The position numbers were made by a program, and so were the translations under genes. From NCBI GenBank assembly GCA_910587765.1, contig CAJUNR010000008.1, positions 68,692 through 131,145 on the forward strand: 62,454 bases of DNA, read 5' to 3'. Below the pieces are notes generated by a model. The model did no database searches, was not told where the DNA came from, and worked only from the letters and a program-made list of their open reading frames with translations. Of the stretch, positions 32,297-39,609 are shown piece after piece. The stretch comes from an uncultured Lachnospiraceae bacterium (GTDB lineage: Bacteria > Bacillota > Clostridia > Lachnospirales > Lachnospiraceae). Every line of letters starts with the position of its first letter. Within the stretch, counting starts at the first letter, position 1.

Positions 32297-33079
32297 CTAC
32301 TGAACATTACTCTGTTTTACATCTTCATAAGTGATCAGCTCAATGTTGTTGTCTCTGATCCAGTCTTTCATCTCCTGACTGATGACCGCTTTCAGATCAT
32401 TGACACGGATCAGTGAAAATGTGGATACTTCCATCAATGCCGGATCAATATATCCGCAGTGGAAGATCAGGATACCGTGCTCTGCTTCCACCAGCGCCCG
32501 GTCTTCCCGAATGGAATCCATGGCGTAGGCGTTGATCTGCTCCTCAAAGGGGAAGGGCCGCTTATACCACATTTTCGCCGGAGACACCATATGCGCCGCC
32601 GCTTCCAGCTCTTTGGCCATGGGAATGCCGTAGGTGACAGATACATCTTTTACCGCTTTGTCGATGGTTTTATTGTGATAGGAATGTCCGTTGATGTATG
32701 CCGGATATCTTCCCACCAATTGTTTGAACCGCTCGATCTGCGCGCTGACCTCTTTCACACACTCGTCATAATCCATATGATCCTTGTCCGCATCCTGCTC
32801 GTCCAGTTCGCAGTGCTCCTTCTTAGTGTACATGATTCCGTCCGGTTTTGCGATGGTCGGAATCTCCGCCGGATTCGACACGCAGGGACCGGTACAGATG
32901 TTGATATCAATCCCGAGACAAATGTCCTTGTCTTTGATCAGTTCCGCTGCCAGCGGGCTGCAGGGCATGTTGGCAAACATCCCCACGCAGGTCAGCACTC
33001 CGTCTGTGACGCCCTTCATCACTCCATAGATCACGCCCTCGCTGATTCCATAATCATCTGCCTGTACAATTAATTTCAT
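32297..33079 (-). CDS. ChbG/HpnK family (YdjC) deacetylase
   Basis: A 260-residue protein that opens MKLIVQADDYGISEGV, the metal-binding Asp-Asp motif of YdjC/ChbG proteins, with further ligands in NGHSYHNKT and ILIFHCGYIDP. ChbG removes an N-acetyl group from chitobiose- and chitotriose-type phosphates. Its place between two GH1 genes and after a PTS permease suggests that this operon handles an acetylated disaccharide, which the glucosidases then cleave. The start at 33079 follows GAGAGGAGAAGAAAG. Role in this operon is inference. Confidence 0.88.
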   Translation of the reverse strand: MKLIVQADDYGISEGVIYGVMKGVTDGVLTCVGMFANMPCSPLAAELIKDKDICLGIDINICTGPCVSNPAEIPTIAKPDGIMYTKKEHCELDEQDADKDHMDYDECVKEVSAQIERFKQLVGRYPAYINGHSYHNKTIDKAVKDVSVTYGIPMAKELEAAAHMVSPAKMWYKRPFPFEEQINAYAMDSIREDRALVEAEHGILIFHCGYIDPALMEVSTFSLIRVNDLKAVISQEMKDWIRDNNIELITYEDVKQSNVQ

Positions 33080-33105
33080 CTTTCTTCTCCTCTCTGTTCG
33101 CTGTT

Positions 33106-34563
33106 TTATATCAACTTTACATTTCCATTCTGTCTGATGCACTCCTGATACCAGTAGAAACTGTCCTTACGGTATCTCTGAAACGTTCCATGCCCCTCGT
33201 CATCCGCGTCTACGTAAATCACGCCGTAGCGTTTGGACATTTCCACAGAGCCGCAGGATACAAGGTCAATAATCCCCCATGGGGTGTAACCTATGAGATC
33301 GACGCCGTCTTCCAGCGCATCGCCCATTGCCTGAATATGCGACTTCAGATAGTCGATCCGATAGCCGTCATGGACGCTTCCGTCCGCTTCCAGCCGGTCC
33401 ACGGCTCCCAGTCCGTTCTCCGCAATAAATACCGGTTTCTGATAACGGTCGTAGATCTGGTTCAGCGTGATCCGCAGTCCGGTGGGGTCCATCTGCCATC
33501 CCCATTCGCTGGATTTCAGATATGGATTTTTATTTGCAATCACGAGATTCCCGTCCGTCTTTTCCCAGTTGGCGTCCGCCGTGGATACCTGGGTAAAATA
33601 ATAGGAAAAGGCTACGAAATCCACGGTCCAGGCTGCAAGCAGCTCCCGGTCGCCCTCTTCAAACCGGACAGAAACCTGTTTTCCTCTGAAATAGCGGTCC
33701 ATATAGGCCGGATATTTTCCCCTGACCATAACGTCCGTATAGAACCAGTTGGTATACTGTTCATCCTGAAGCTGCGTCAGATTGTCCTCCGGAGAGCAGG
33801 TGGCCGGATAATGACAGAATCTGGCGATCATGCATCCCACCGGTTTCCCGGGAACCATGGAGCGCGCCAGCTTTACCGTCAGCGCATTGGCGATAAACTG
33901 ATGGTGCAGGCACTGAAAGACCGTCTGGTCCACATGTTCTTCTTCCTCTTCGATGATCCCGACGCCGTTATACGGATGAAACCGTCCTGCGTTGATCTCG
34001 TTAAACGGCAGCCAGTAGTCCACATCGTCTCCAAACTGTTCGAATAATGTTCTGGCATACCTCAGATAAAGATCAATCATCTTTCTGCTCTTCCAGCCGC
34101 CGTACGCGTCGATCAGGTGGACCGGAACCGCATAGTGGAGCATCGTCACAAACACTTTGATCCCATACTTATGGCATTCCTGAAAAATATTTTTGTAATG
34201 GGCAAGTCCTTCCGGGTTGGGCCGCTCATCGTCCCCGTTGGGATAGATCCGGGACCAGCTGACGGACATTCGGTAAACCTTCATGCCCATCTCGGCAAAC
34301 AGCGCAATATCTTCCTGATAGTGCGTATACTGCTCGCTTCCCCAGCGGAACGGATACTCGCCTTTCTCCTGACAGCGTCTGGCTTTTTCAAACTTTTCCC
34401 GTGTCATCTTCTTATATTTCCAGTCATTTTTCTGCTGCCTGGTGCATTGAAAATTTCCCGGCCGCATATCCTGCGTATCCAGGCCTCTGCCTCCCTGGTC
34501 AAATCCGCCCTCTACCTGAGAGGCGGCAGTGGCTCCGCCCCATAAAAAGTTTTCCGGGAACAT
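33106..34563 (-). CDS. Glycoside hydrolase family 1, 6-phospho-beta-glucosidase (first copy)
   Basis: A 485-residue GH1 enzyme with FPENFLWGGATAASQVEGGFDQGGRG, acid/base glutamate in YWLPFNEINAG, and nucleophile glutamate in PVFIAENGLGA. The start region extends from the stop of the PTS gene by 2 bp, and GGAGGAAAATTAAG precedes ATG 34563. An unusual insertion near residues 40-75 (QQKNDWKYKKMTREKFEKARR, read in two pieces) is present in this copy. Cytosolic and expected to act on the product of the adjoining PTS. Confidence 0.92.
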   Translation of the reverse strand: MFPENFLWGGATAASQVEGGFDQGGRGLDTQDMRPGNFQCTRQQKNDWKYKKMTREKFEKARRCQEKGEYPFRWGSEQYTHYQEDIALFAEMGMKVYRMSVSWSRIYPNGDDERPNPEGLAHYKNIFQECHKYGIKVFVTMLHYAVPVHLIDAYGGWKSRKMIDLYLRYARTLFEQFGDDVDYWLPFNEINAGRFHPYNGVGIIEEEEEHVDQTVFQCLHHQFIANALTVKLARSMVPGKPVGCMIARFCHYPATCSPEDNLTQLQDEQYTNWFYTDVMVRGKYPAYMDRYFRGKQVSVRFEEGDRELLAAWTVDFVAFSYYFTQVSTADANWEKTDGNLVIANKNPYLKSSEWGWQMDPTGLRITLNQIYDRYQKPVFIAENGLGAVDRLEADGSVHDGYRIDYLKSHIQAMGDALEDGVDLIGYTPWGIIDLVSCGSVEMSKRYGVIYVDADDEGHGTFQRYRKDSFYWYQECIRQNGNVKLI

Positions 34564-34564
34564 C

Positions 34565-35920
34565 TTAATTTTCCTCCTCATCACCGACTCCAAAGAAGTA
34601 AGTCAGCGCGGCCGTCAGAAAGAACGCGGTTCCCAGGCCGATCAGCATCTTCACAATGGAACCGGCAAACGCGGGAAGACAGATGATCGACGGCATCGTA
34701 TAAGAGATGCATTTGGTTCCCAGCGCCGAGACTAGGCCACCGGCCACCGCGCTGCCGGCCATAAGCGCAATCAGGCATCTCCGGTATTTGAACGCGCAGG
34801 AATACAGGCCCGGCTCCGTGATCCCCACAAATCCCGATACAAATGCAGAGAAGAAATTCGTCTTATTATCTGAATTTTTTGTCTTCAGATAAGCGCCCAG
34901 ACACATGCCGCCCACCGCGATCGTGGAGCAGGCGTCCACCGGCGTGATCAGGTCATATCCATAGTTGGCGAAGTTCGCCATCTTGATCGGCACCATCGCC
35001 ATGTGGAAGCCCGAAAGGACGACAAACGGACGGGTCAGCCCGGAGATAATTCCTCCGACCACCGGCACATTGGTAAACAGCCAGTTAAACGCCGAACCCA
35101 TGGCCGTACTCAGATAGACCGCCACCGGACCGATGATGAACAGGCTGAGGGGAGCTACAATCAACAGCGTGACCAGCGGATTCACAACGACCTTTAAATG
35201 TTTGTGCGTATGCTGGTCCACAAATTTATAGACATAGCTTAACAGCCAGACCGAGATCAGGATCGGCAGGACGGACGACGAATAGCTCATCATCGGGATC
35301 TCCAGACCGAAGATGTTCAGCGTCTGATTGGCCAGCGCCGCGATGGTCGGGTGCAGATAAATCCCTGCCATAACCGCCGACAGCGTCACATTCGTCTTAA
35401 AATGCTTTGCTGCGCTCACAGCCAGTAAGAACGGCAGGAAATAAAACGCCGCGTCCGCGATGGCATTTAACAGGACATACAGTCCGGAATCGGTGGCAAT
35501 CCATTGATAGGTGGACACCATGATCAGAATTCCTTTCAGAACGCCTCCGCCCGCCAGCGCCGGTATGATCGGCGCAAAGGATTCCGAGATCACATTGAAA
35601 ATATTTTTGATGGAAAACCCTTTTTTCTGTCCCGGATCATCCAGATTTTCGTCAATGGCGTCTTCTTCATCAATCCCTGCAAGTTTGCAGATCTCCGCAT
35701 AGATATCCGCCACTTCCTGTCCTACGATCACCTGGAACTGTCCATTCTGCTCCATGATGCCCATAACGCCTTTGATTCCCTTTACCGCATTCTCATCCAC
35801 CAGACTGCGGTCCTTGAATGTGAACCTCAGCCTTGTGATACAATGTACCAGATATTCAATATTATCTTTGCCTCCGATATTCTGTAAAATATCTTCGGAC
35901 ATCTTTGTATATTTTGACAT
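34565..35920 (-). CDS. PTS beta-glucoside transporter, fused EIIB-EIIC
   Basis: A 451-residue protein. Residues 1-85 form EIIB with the phosphorylated cysteine in YLVHCITRLRF and the VVG-like end QFQVIVGQEV. Residues 100-450 are a polytopic EIIC of the glucose/beta-glucoside superfamily (about ten helices). The EIIA domain is not fused but encoded separately at 36982. The complex imports and phosphorylates beta-glucosides. AAGGAGGGAAACGTAT sets the start. Its leader holds a LicT-responsive terminator and the structured element at 35992. Confidence 0.93.
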   Translation of the reverse strand: MSKYTKMSEDILQNIGGKDNIEYLVHCITRLRFTFKDRSLVDENAVKGIKGVMGIMEQNGQFQVIVGQEVADIYAEICKLAGIDEEDAIDENLDDPGQKKGFSIKNIFNVISESFAPIIPALAGGGVLKGILIMVSTYQWIATDSGLYVLLNAIADAAFYFLPFLLAVSAAKHFKTNVTLSAVMAGIYLHPTIAALANQTLNIFGLEIPMMSYSSSVLPILISVWLLSYVYKFVDQHTHKHLKVVVNPLVTLLIVAPLSLFIIGPVAVYLSTAMGSAFNWLFTNVPVVGGIISGLTRPFVVLSGFHMAMVPIKMANFANYGYDLITPVDACSTIAVGGMCLGAYLKTKNSDNKTNFFSAFVSGFVGITEPGLYSCAFKYRRCLIALMAGSAVAGGLVSALGTKCISYTMPSIICLPAFAGSIVKMLIGLGTAFFLTAALTYFFGVGDEEEN

Positions 35921-35991
35921 ATACGTTTCCCTCCTTGATTTTATCTATACCGACATGATCCCGCGCGCTGTATCATGTTCCAGTCCTAAAC

Positions 35992-36075
35992 ATCGAACAG
36001 GGAAGATTTTCTCCCTGCCCGCCGTACGGGGTGCGTGCTGCGCAGCAGCGATTTTCCCTGCGCACCCCTGTGCAT
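35992..36075 (-). repeat. Post-terminator structured element, copy A
   Basis: Read on the minus strand it begins TATGCACAGGGGTGCG and ends TCTTCCCTGTTCG. The outer stem is GGGGTGCG with CGCACCCC, the inner stem GCTGC with GCAGC, and the two are offset by the purine-rich internal segment CAGGGAAAAT. A second hairpin follows (CAGGGA with TCCCTG). It starts directly at the T run of the RAT2 terminator and lies in the EIIBC leader. Closely related copies occur at 43666 and 46512. Confidence 0.75.
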
Positions 36076-36120
36076 AAAAAAACCCGGAAAGAATGACGTC
36101 AAAAATCATTCATCCCAGGT
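36076..36120 (-). terminator. LicT-responsive terminator in front of EIIBC
   Basis: On the minus strand the stem pairs ACCTGGGATGAATGA with TCATTCTTTCCGGGT, followed by seven T (plus-strand A run 36076-36082). Its 5' arm overlaps RAT2, so LicT bound to RAT2 would prevent folding. Confidence 0.9.
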
Positions 36121-36142
36121 AATGCCCTTACGGTAACAATCC
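36117..36142 (-). promoter_or_regulatory. RAT2 antiterminator site overlapping the licT stop codon
   Basis: Minus-strand GGATTGTTACCG followed by TAAGGGCATTACCT matches the ribonucleic antiterminator consensus bound by BglG/LicT proteins. The GLLP codons and stop codon of the upstream antiterminator gene are part of the site. Confidence 0.88.
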
Positions 36143-36967
36143 TTCTTTCATATATAATCGATTCACATGAATGATAAAGTACAGCATTTCTTCTGAACTG
36201 CATCTCTCATGGAAGATCTCTGTAATATATTCGTTAATCTTCAATACACATGCATAGGTTTCCGGATAACTCTTTCTCATGGAATCATACAGTTCCTGAT
36301 TCTGATCCGTGAATTCCTCTTTTCTGCTTTTTCGATCCACAAAATATTTCATGTGATTTTTAAACCGGAAATAATTGAAACTTTCTTTGTCGATCTGAAT
36401 GTCAAAATGCTCTTCTATGATCTCGGTCACTTTCCGAATGATCACTCCGGACGATTCCTTTTCCTCCAGTTTCCCCGAAGTCCCCTCCATGGCATTCAGG
36501 ATATGCATGGTGATGCTTGTAATTTCCCCCTTGGGCAGAAACACCTGATATCTCTTTCCGATATTCTTTACAAAGAATGCTGCAAGCTTTGTAATTCCCG
36601 GCTGCTCGTACTCCAGCTCGTAGGAATAAGGAAGTGAGATGTCCAGTCCCTTTCTTGCGCGTTCCACCGCAAAATTGATATGATCCGCAAGTATAAATAC
36701 CAGATTGGGATTTAAATTTTTTGCCACCTGATTCTTGATTCGCAGCACCATCTTGGACGCCACCCGGATAATGTCCTCCGGAAGCTCCTGCAGCAGGCCG
36801 TAATACTGCGGCTCAATATCATAAAAGGTTCTTTCCACTTTTGATAAATCCGTCAATTCATATGGAATTTTCGGAAAACCAATTCCTTTTCCAAAAACAA
36901 TAAGTTCTTTCCCGCGACCATCCAGAGCGATTGCAACATTGTTTTTAATCTTCTTTATGATCTTCAT
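36128..36967 (-). CDS. licT: BglG/LicT-family transcriptional antiterminator
   Basis: A 279-residue antiterminator. Residues 1-55 are the RNA-binding CAT domain (MKIIKKIKNNVAIAL, GRGKELIVFGKGIGFPK). Two PRD domains follow with conserved histidines, for example ADHINFAVERA and IIHVNRLYMKEG. Phosphorylation of PRD histidines by PTS components controls RAT binding. Two RAT/terminator pairs in this operon, one ahead of EIIA and one at its own 3' end, are the expected targets. AGGAGAGAAACAG precedes the ATG. The symbol is by family, as sugar specificity is unproven. Confidence 0.93.
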   Translation of the reverse strand: MKIIKKIKNNVAIALDGRGKELIVFGKGIGFPKIPYELTDLSKVERTFYDIEPQYYGLLQELPEDIIRVASKMVLRIKNQVAKNLNPNLVFILADHINFAVERARKGLDISLPYSYELEYEQPGITKLAAFFVKNIGKRYQVFLPKGEITSITMHILNAMEGTSGKLEEKESSGVIIRKVTEIIEEHFDIQIDKESFNYFRFKNHMKYFVDRKSRKEEFTDQNQELYDSMRKSYPETYACVLKINEYITEIFHERCSSEEMLYFIIHVNRLYMKEGLLP

Positions 36968-36981
36968 CTGTTTCTCTCCTG

Positions 36982-37449
36982 TTACTCCATCAATACTTCG
37001 CCGGTCTCCACCGTCTGGCCGTATTGTTTCAAATGAACCTCCTGATCGAAACCGGATGTGAAGATAACCATGGTCGTCATATCGATTCCCTGTTTTTCCA
37101 TATATTCTGCGTCATATTCGATCAGAGCATCTCCTGCTTTTACCCGGGCGCCGCTTTTCACGAGAAGCTTTAGCCCCTGTCCGTTCAGGTTCACCGTGTC
37201 CAGTCCCACATGGAGCAGAATCTCCAGTCCGTCCTTCCGTCTCATCCCGACCGCATGCTTTGAATCCGCGGCCATGGTGATCTCTCCGTCGATGGGAGAA
37301 CATACAACATTCTTTTCAGGTATCACTGCAAATCCGTCTCCCATCATTTTGGAAGAAAAGACCTGGTCTTTTACCTCGGTAATCGGAATGCAGGTTCCTT
37401 TCACCGGTGAACAGATGTTGGTTGATTCTTTTTTGAAAATGCGAAACAT
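36982..37449 (-). CDS. PTS glucose/beta-glucoside EIIA component
   Basis: A 155-residue single-domain EIIA of the glucose superfamily. GDGFAVIPEKNVVCSPIDGEI, SKHAVGMRRKDGLEILLHVGLDTVNLNG contains both conserved histidines (read in two parts), the second being the phosphorylated one. It supplies phosphate from HPr to the EIIB domain of the EIIBC encoded downstream, which lacks an EIIA domain. It is the first gene of the operon behind promoter, RAT1 and terminator. GGAGGAGGCATC precedes the ATG. Confidence 0.93.
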   Translation of the reverse strand: MFRIFKKESTNICSPVKGTCIPITEVKDQVFSSKMMGDGFAVIPEKNVVCSPIDGEITMAADSKHAVGMRRKDGLEILLHVGLDTVNLNGQGLKLLVKSGARVKAGDALIEYDAEYMEKQGIDMTTMVIFTSGFDQEVHLKQYGQTVETGEVLME

Positions 37450-37475
37450 GATGCCTCCTCCTTAATTTTCTGCAC

Positions 37476-37528
37476 AAAAAAACTCTCCGCGCATAACCCA
37501 TCTATTAAGGTAATGCCTCGAAGAGTAA
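37476..37528 (-). terminator. LicT-responsive terminator in front of EIIA
   Basis: Minus-strand arm starting ACTCTTCG pairs with CGGAGAGT across an imperfect stem (GCATTACC with GGGTTATG) and is followed by seven T. Its 5' arm overlaps RAT1. Confidence 0.85.
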
Positions 37529-37534
37529 CAATCC
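37508..37534 (-). promoter_or_regulatory. RAT1 antiterminator site in the operon leader
   Basis: Minus-strand GGATTGTTACTC then TTCGAGGCATTACCT matches the LicT/BglG binding consensus and overlaps the 5' arm of the leader terminator. Confidence 0.88.
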
Positions 37535-37551
37535 TTTCTTAACTGGTCATT

Positions 37552-37581
37552 ATTTTATCACAAGTGTCTTTGTTTTTTCAA
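37552..37581 (-). promoter_or_regulatory. Promoter of the beta-glucoside operon
   Basis: Minus-strand TTGAAA, an 18-bp spacer and TAAAAT, about 15 bp upstream of RAT1. The window between here and spoVAD (37582-37756) shows no gene and no clear catabolite-response element. Confidence 0.7.
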
Positions 37582-37756
37582 TCATCACATTTCATAAAAA
37601 GAAATTCGTTTTTTTGTGAAAAGTGCACAATCCAATCGTTCCTGCCCTTGAGTAAATATCCACGATCTCATACCTTTCATTCACAAACGGCCGAAAGCAA
37701 AAGGATTCCATATAATTTCCTGGATTCTGCCATATTCTTTCCGCATCCGTCCGCAC

Positions 37757-37798
37757 AAAAGCCCTGCCGGGATGAATATGGATTCCGGCAGGGCTCTG
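37757..37798 (-). terminator. Intrinsic terminator of spoVAD
   Basis: Minus-strand AGCCCTGCCGG pairs with CCGGCAGGGCT around a 14-nt loop and is followed by TTTTG. Confidence 0.8.
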
Positions 37799-37809
37799 TC
37801 GCGTTCCTG

Positions 37810-38838
37810 TCAGCAGTGCTCCAGCACCACGCCATGGGCGATTCCCGGAATGGACTGCCCTTCGTTAAAGCTGACCTTGGACAAGAGCGCCCCGGTAGGC
37901 ACCAGAAGCACCCGCTTCCACTCGCCTCTCTCCAATTTCGGCAGAATATACGCCGCCAGCGTCGCAGCCGCGCAGCCGCATCCGGAGCCGCCCGCATGGG
38001 TATCCTGCGTAGTCGCGTCATAAATCAGCATCCCGCAGTCCTCGTGCATGTCTCCCAGTTCGATGCCGCGCTCCCGCATGAGATCTTTCAGGATGGTCTG
38101 ACCGATGCTGCCCAGATCGCCGGTGATAATCCGGTCGTAATCATCCACGCTTCTGCCGAAATCGGCCAGATGCTGGTAGATCGTATCCGCCGCCGCGGGA
38201 GCCATGGCGGCGCCCATGTGCATGGAATCCTTCACCCCATAGTCCACCACTTTACCGGTGGTGATTCCGGCAATGCATACAGAGGCTCCTTCGGCGAAAG
38301 CGGACCCGCCGGCGGAAAGTACGAAGGCGCCGGCTCCCGTGACCGTCCAGGTAGTTGAAAGGGGACGCTGCCCGGCATATTCCAGGGGAAATCGAAACTC
38401 CTTTTCCGCACTGGCAAAATGACTGGAAGTCACGGCCATGGCACAGTCCGCATATCCCGCGCTCACCGCCATAGAGGCAAGACTTAAACTCTCCCCGCAG
38501 GTGGAACACGCCCCGTACAGCCCGAAGAGCGGAATCTGCAGTTCCATCAGTCCATAGGAAGTGGCGATTCCCTGCGCCAGCAGATCGCCGGCATAAAGAT
38601 AGCGGACCTGCTCTTCATTCATGCCGGCTTTCTCCATAGCTTTCCTGGCCGTCCTGAGCTGAAGTTCGCTCTCCGCCTCCTCCCAGGTGTTTTTTCCGAA
38701 TTTCGGATCCGGTTCGATGCAGTCAAACAGATGCCCAAGCGGCCCGTCGCCCTCCTTGCTCCCCGCGATGGAGGCCGCGCCGATAATCTTCGGCGGCCGG
38801 TGATATTCAAGACTGGCCCGTCCTTTTGTCTGATTCAT
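37810..38838 (-). CDS. spoVAD: Stage V sporulation protein AD
   Basis: A 342-residue thiolase-fold protein. Signatures include GSKEGDGPLGHLFD, YAGDLLAQGIATSYGL, the GACSTCGESL segment, PEYAGQRPLSTTWTVTGAGA (here LEYAGQRPL) and THAGGSGCGCAA near the C-terminus. SpoVAD is the soluble subunit of the SpoVA channel that imports dipicolinic acid into the forespore and binds it. The frame extends upstream to 38985, but ATG 38838 has AAAGGAGCAACCAT and matches the family start. It is divergent from spoVAC across 186 bp; spoVAE is not next to either. Confidence 0.95.
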   Translation of the reverse strand: MNQTKGRASLEYHRPPKIIGAASIAGSKEGDGPLGHLFDCIEPDPKFGKNTWEEAESELQLRTARKAMEKAGMNEEQVRYLYAGDLLAQGIATSYGLMELQIPLFGLYGACSTCGESLSLASMAVSAGYADCAMAVTSSHFASAEKEFRFPLEYAGQRPLSTTWTVTGAGAFVLSAGGSAFAEGASVCIAGITTGKVVDYGVKDSMHMGAAMAPAAADTIYQHLADFGRSVDDYDRIITGDLGSIGQTILKDLMRERGIELGDMHEDCGMLIYDATTQDTHAGGSGCGCAAATLAAYILPKLERGEWKRVLLVPTGALLSKVSFNEGQSIPGIAHGVVLEHC

Positions 38839-39024
38839 ATGGTTGCTCCTTTCTCTTTCCCGGCGCCCGCAGAACTTTCCGGTTCTTTTAAATTTATTTT
38901 TCCTGTCCCCTGCAAAAATATTCGCGTCCTTATGCGGTTCCAGACCTTTACAGACGGCGGCCGGACAGATTCGGTATAAAATCATTCTTCAGGGAAACGA
39001 TAAAGAAAAAGGAGTGATGGCTTT

Positions 39025-39486
39025 ATGAATGTAAATGAAGAACAGAAACAGCAGTATAACGACTATATCAAACAGGTCACGCCGACCCACAACCTTCCTT
39101 ATGAAATGTTCAAGGCGTTTGTCACCGGCGGGGTGATCTGCCTGATCGGACAGGTCATCCGCAATTTCGGCTCACAGATGGGTATGGATCAGGACACGGC
39201 GGGAGCCTGGTGTTCCATCCTTCTGGTCTTTCTCAGCATCCTGCTGACCGGACTGAACATCTATCCTTCCATCGCCAAATGGGGCGGCGCCGGAGCGCTG
39301 GTGCCGATCACAGGCTTTGCCAACGGCGTGGCGGCGCCCGCCATCGAATACAAAAAGGAAGGACAGGTCTTCGGCATCGGAAGCAAGATCTTCACTATCG
39401 CCGGACCGGTCATCCTGTACGGAATCTTCACCAGTTGGGTGCTGGGGCTGGGGTACTGGGTCCTGAAAAGCATGGGGGCGGTGTAG
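39025..39486 (+). CDS. spoVAC: Stage V sporulation protein AC
   Basis: A 153-residue membrane protein of the SpoVAC/SpoVAEB family with four helices. Landmarks are YNDYIKQVTPTHN at the N-terminus, AFVTGGVICLIGQV, and PITGFANGVAAPAIEYKKEGQVFGIG, the family signature. SpoVAC is a mechanosensitive membrane component of the dipicolinic acid channel. AAAAAGGAGTGATGG precedes the ATG. In other spore formers the gene is co-directional with spoVAD; here it is on the opposite strand, 186 bp away. Confidence 0.95.
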   Translation: MNVNEEQKQQYNDYIKQVTPTHNLPYEMFKAFVTGGVICLIGQVIRNFGSQMGMDQDTAGAWCSILLVFLSILLTGLNIYPSIAKWGGAGALVPITGFANGVAAPAIEYKKEGQVFGIGSKIFTIAGPVILYGIFTSWVLGLGYWVLKSMGAV

Positions 39487-39506
39487 ACCGCTCCCATCTT
39501 TACATA

Positions 39507-39535
39507 TTGCAGAACAGGTGGTTCCATGCTATGAT
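39507..39535 (+). promoter_or_regulatory. Promoter of the FtsA-like gene
   Basis: TTGCAG at 39507-39512, 17-bp spacer, TATGAT at 39530-39535. It gives a 70-nt leader to ATG 39610 and separates the gene from spoVAC. Confidence 0.65.
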
Positions 39536-39609
39536 AAAAACAAAAAAGCCTTGAATCATTTTCGGACGAAAACGGATTTGAAACTTGATTGCATAACAGG
39601 AGGACGGCG

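Noticed and set aside
38839..39024. SigG promoters for the divergent spoVAC and spoVAD genes
   Set aside because: Some GCATA- and GTATA-like boxes are present, but no pair with proper spacing could be fixed by eye, so no promoter is listed.
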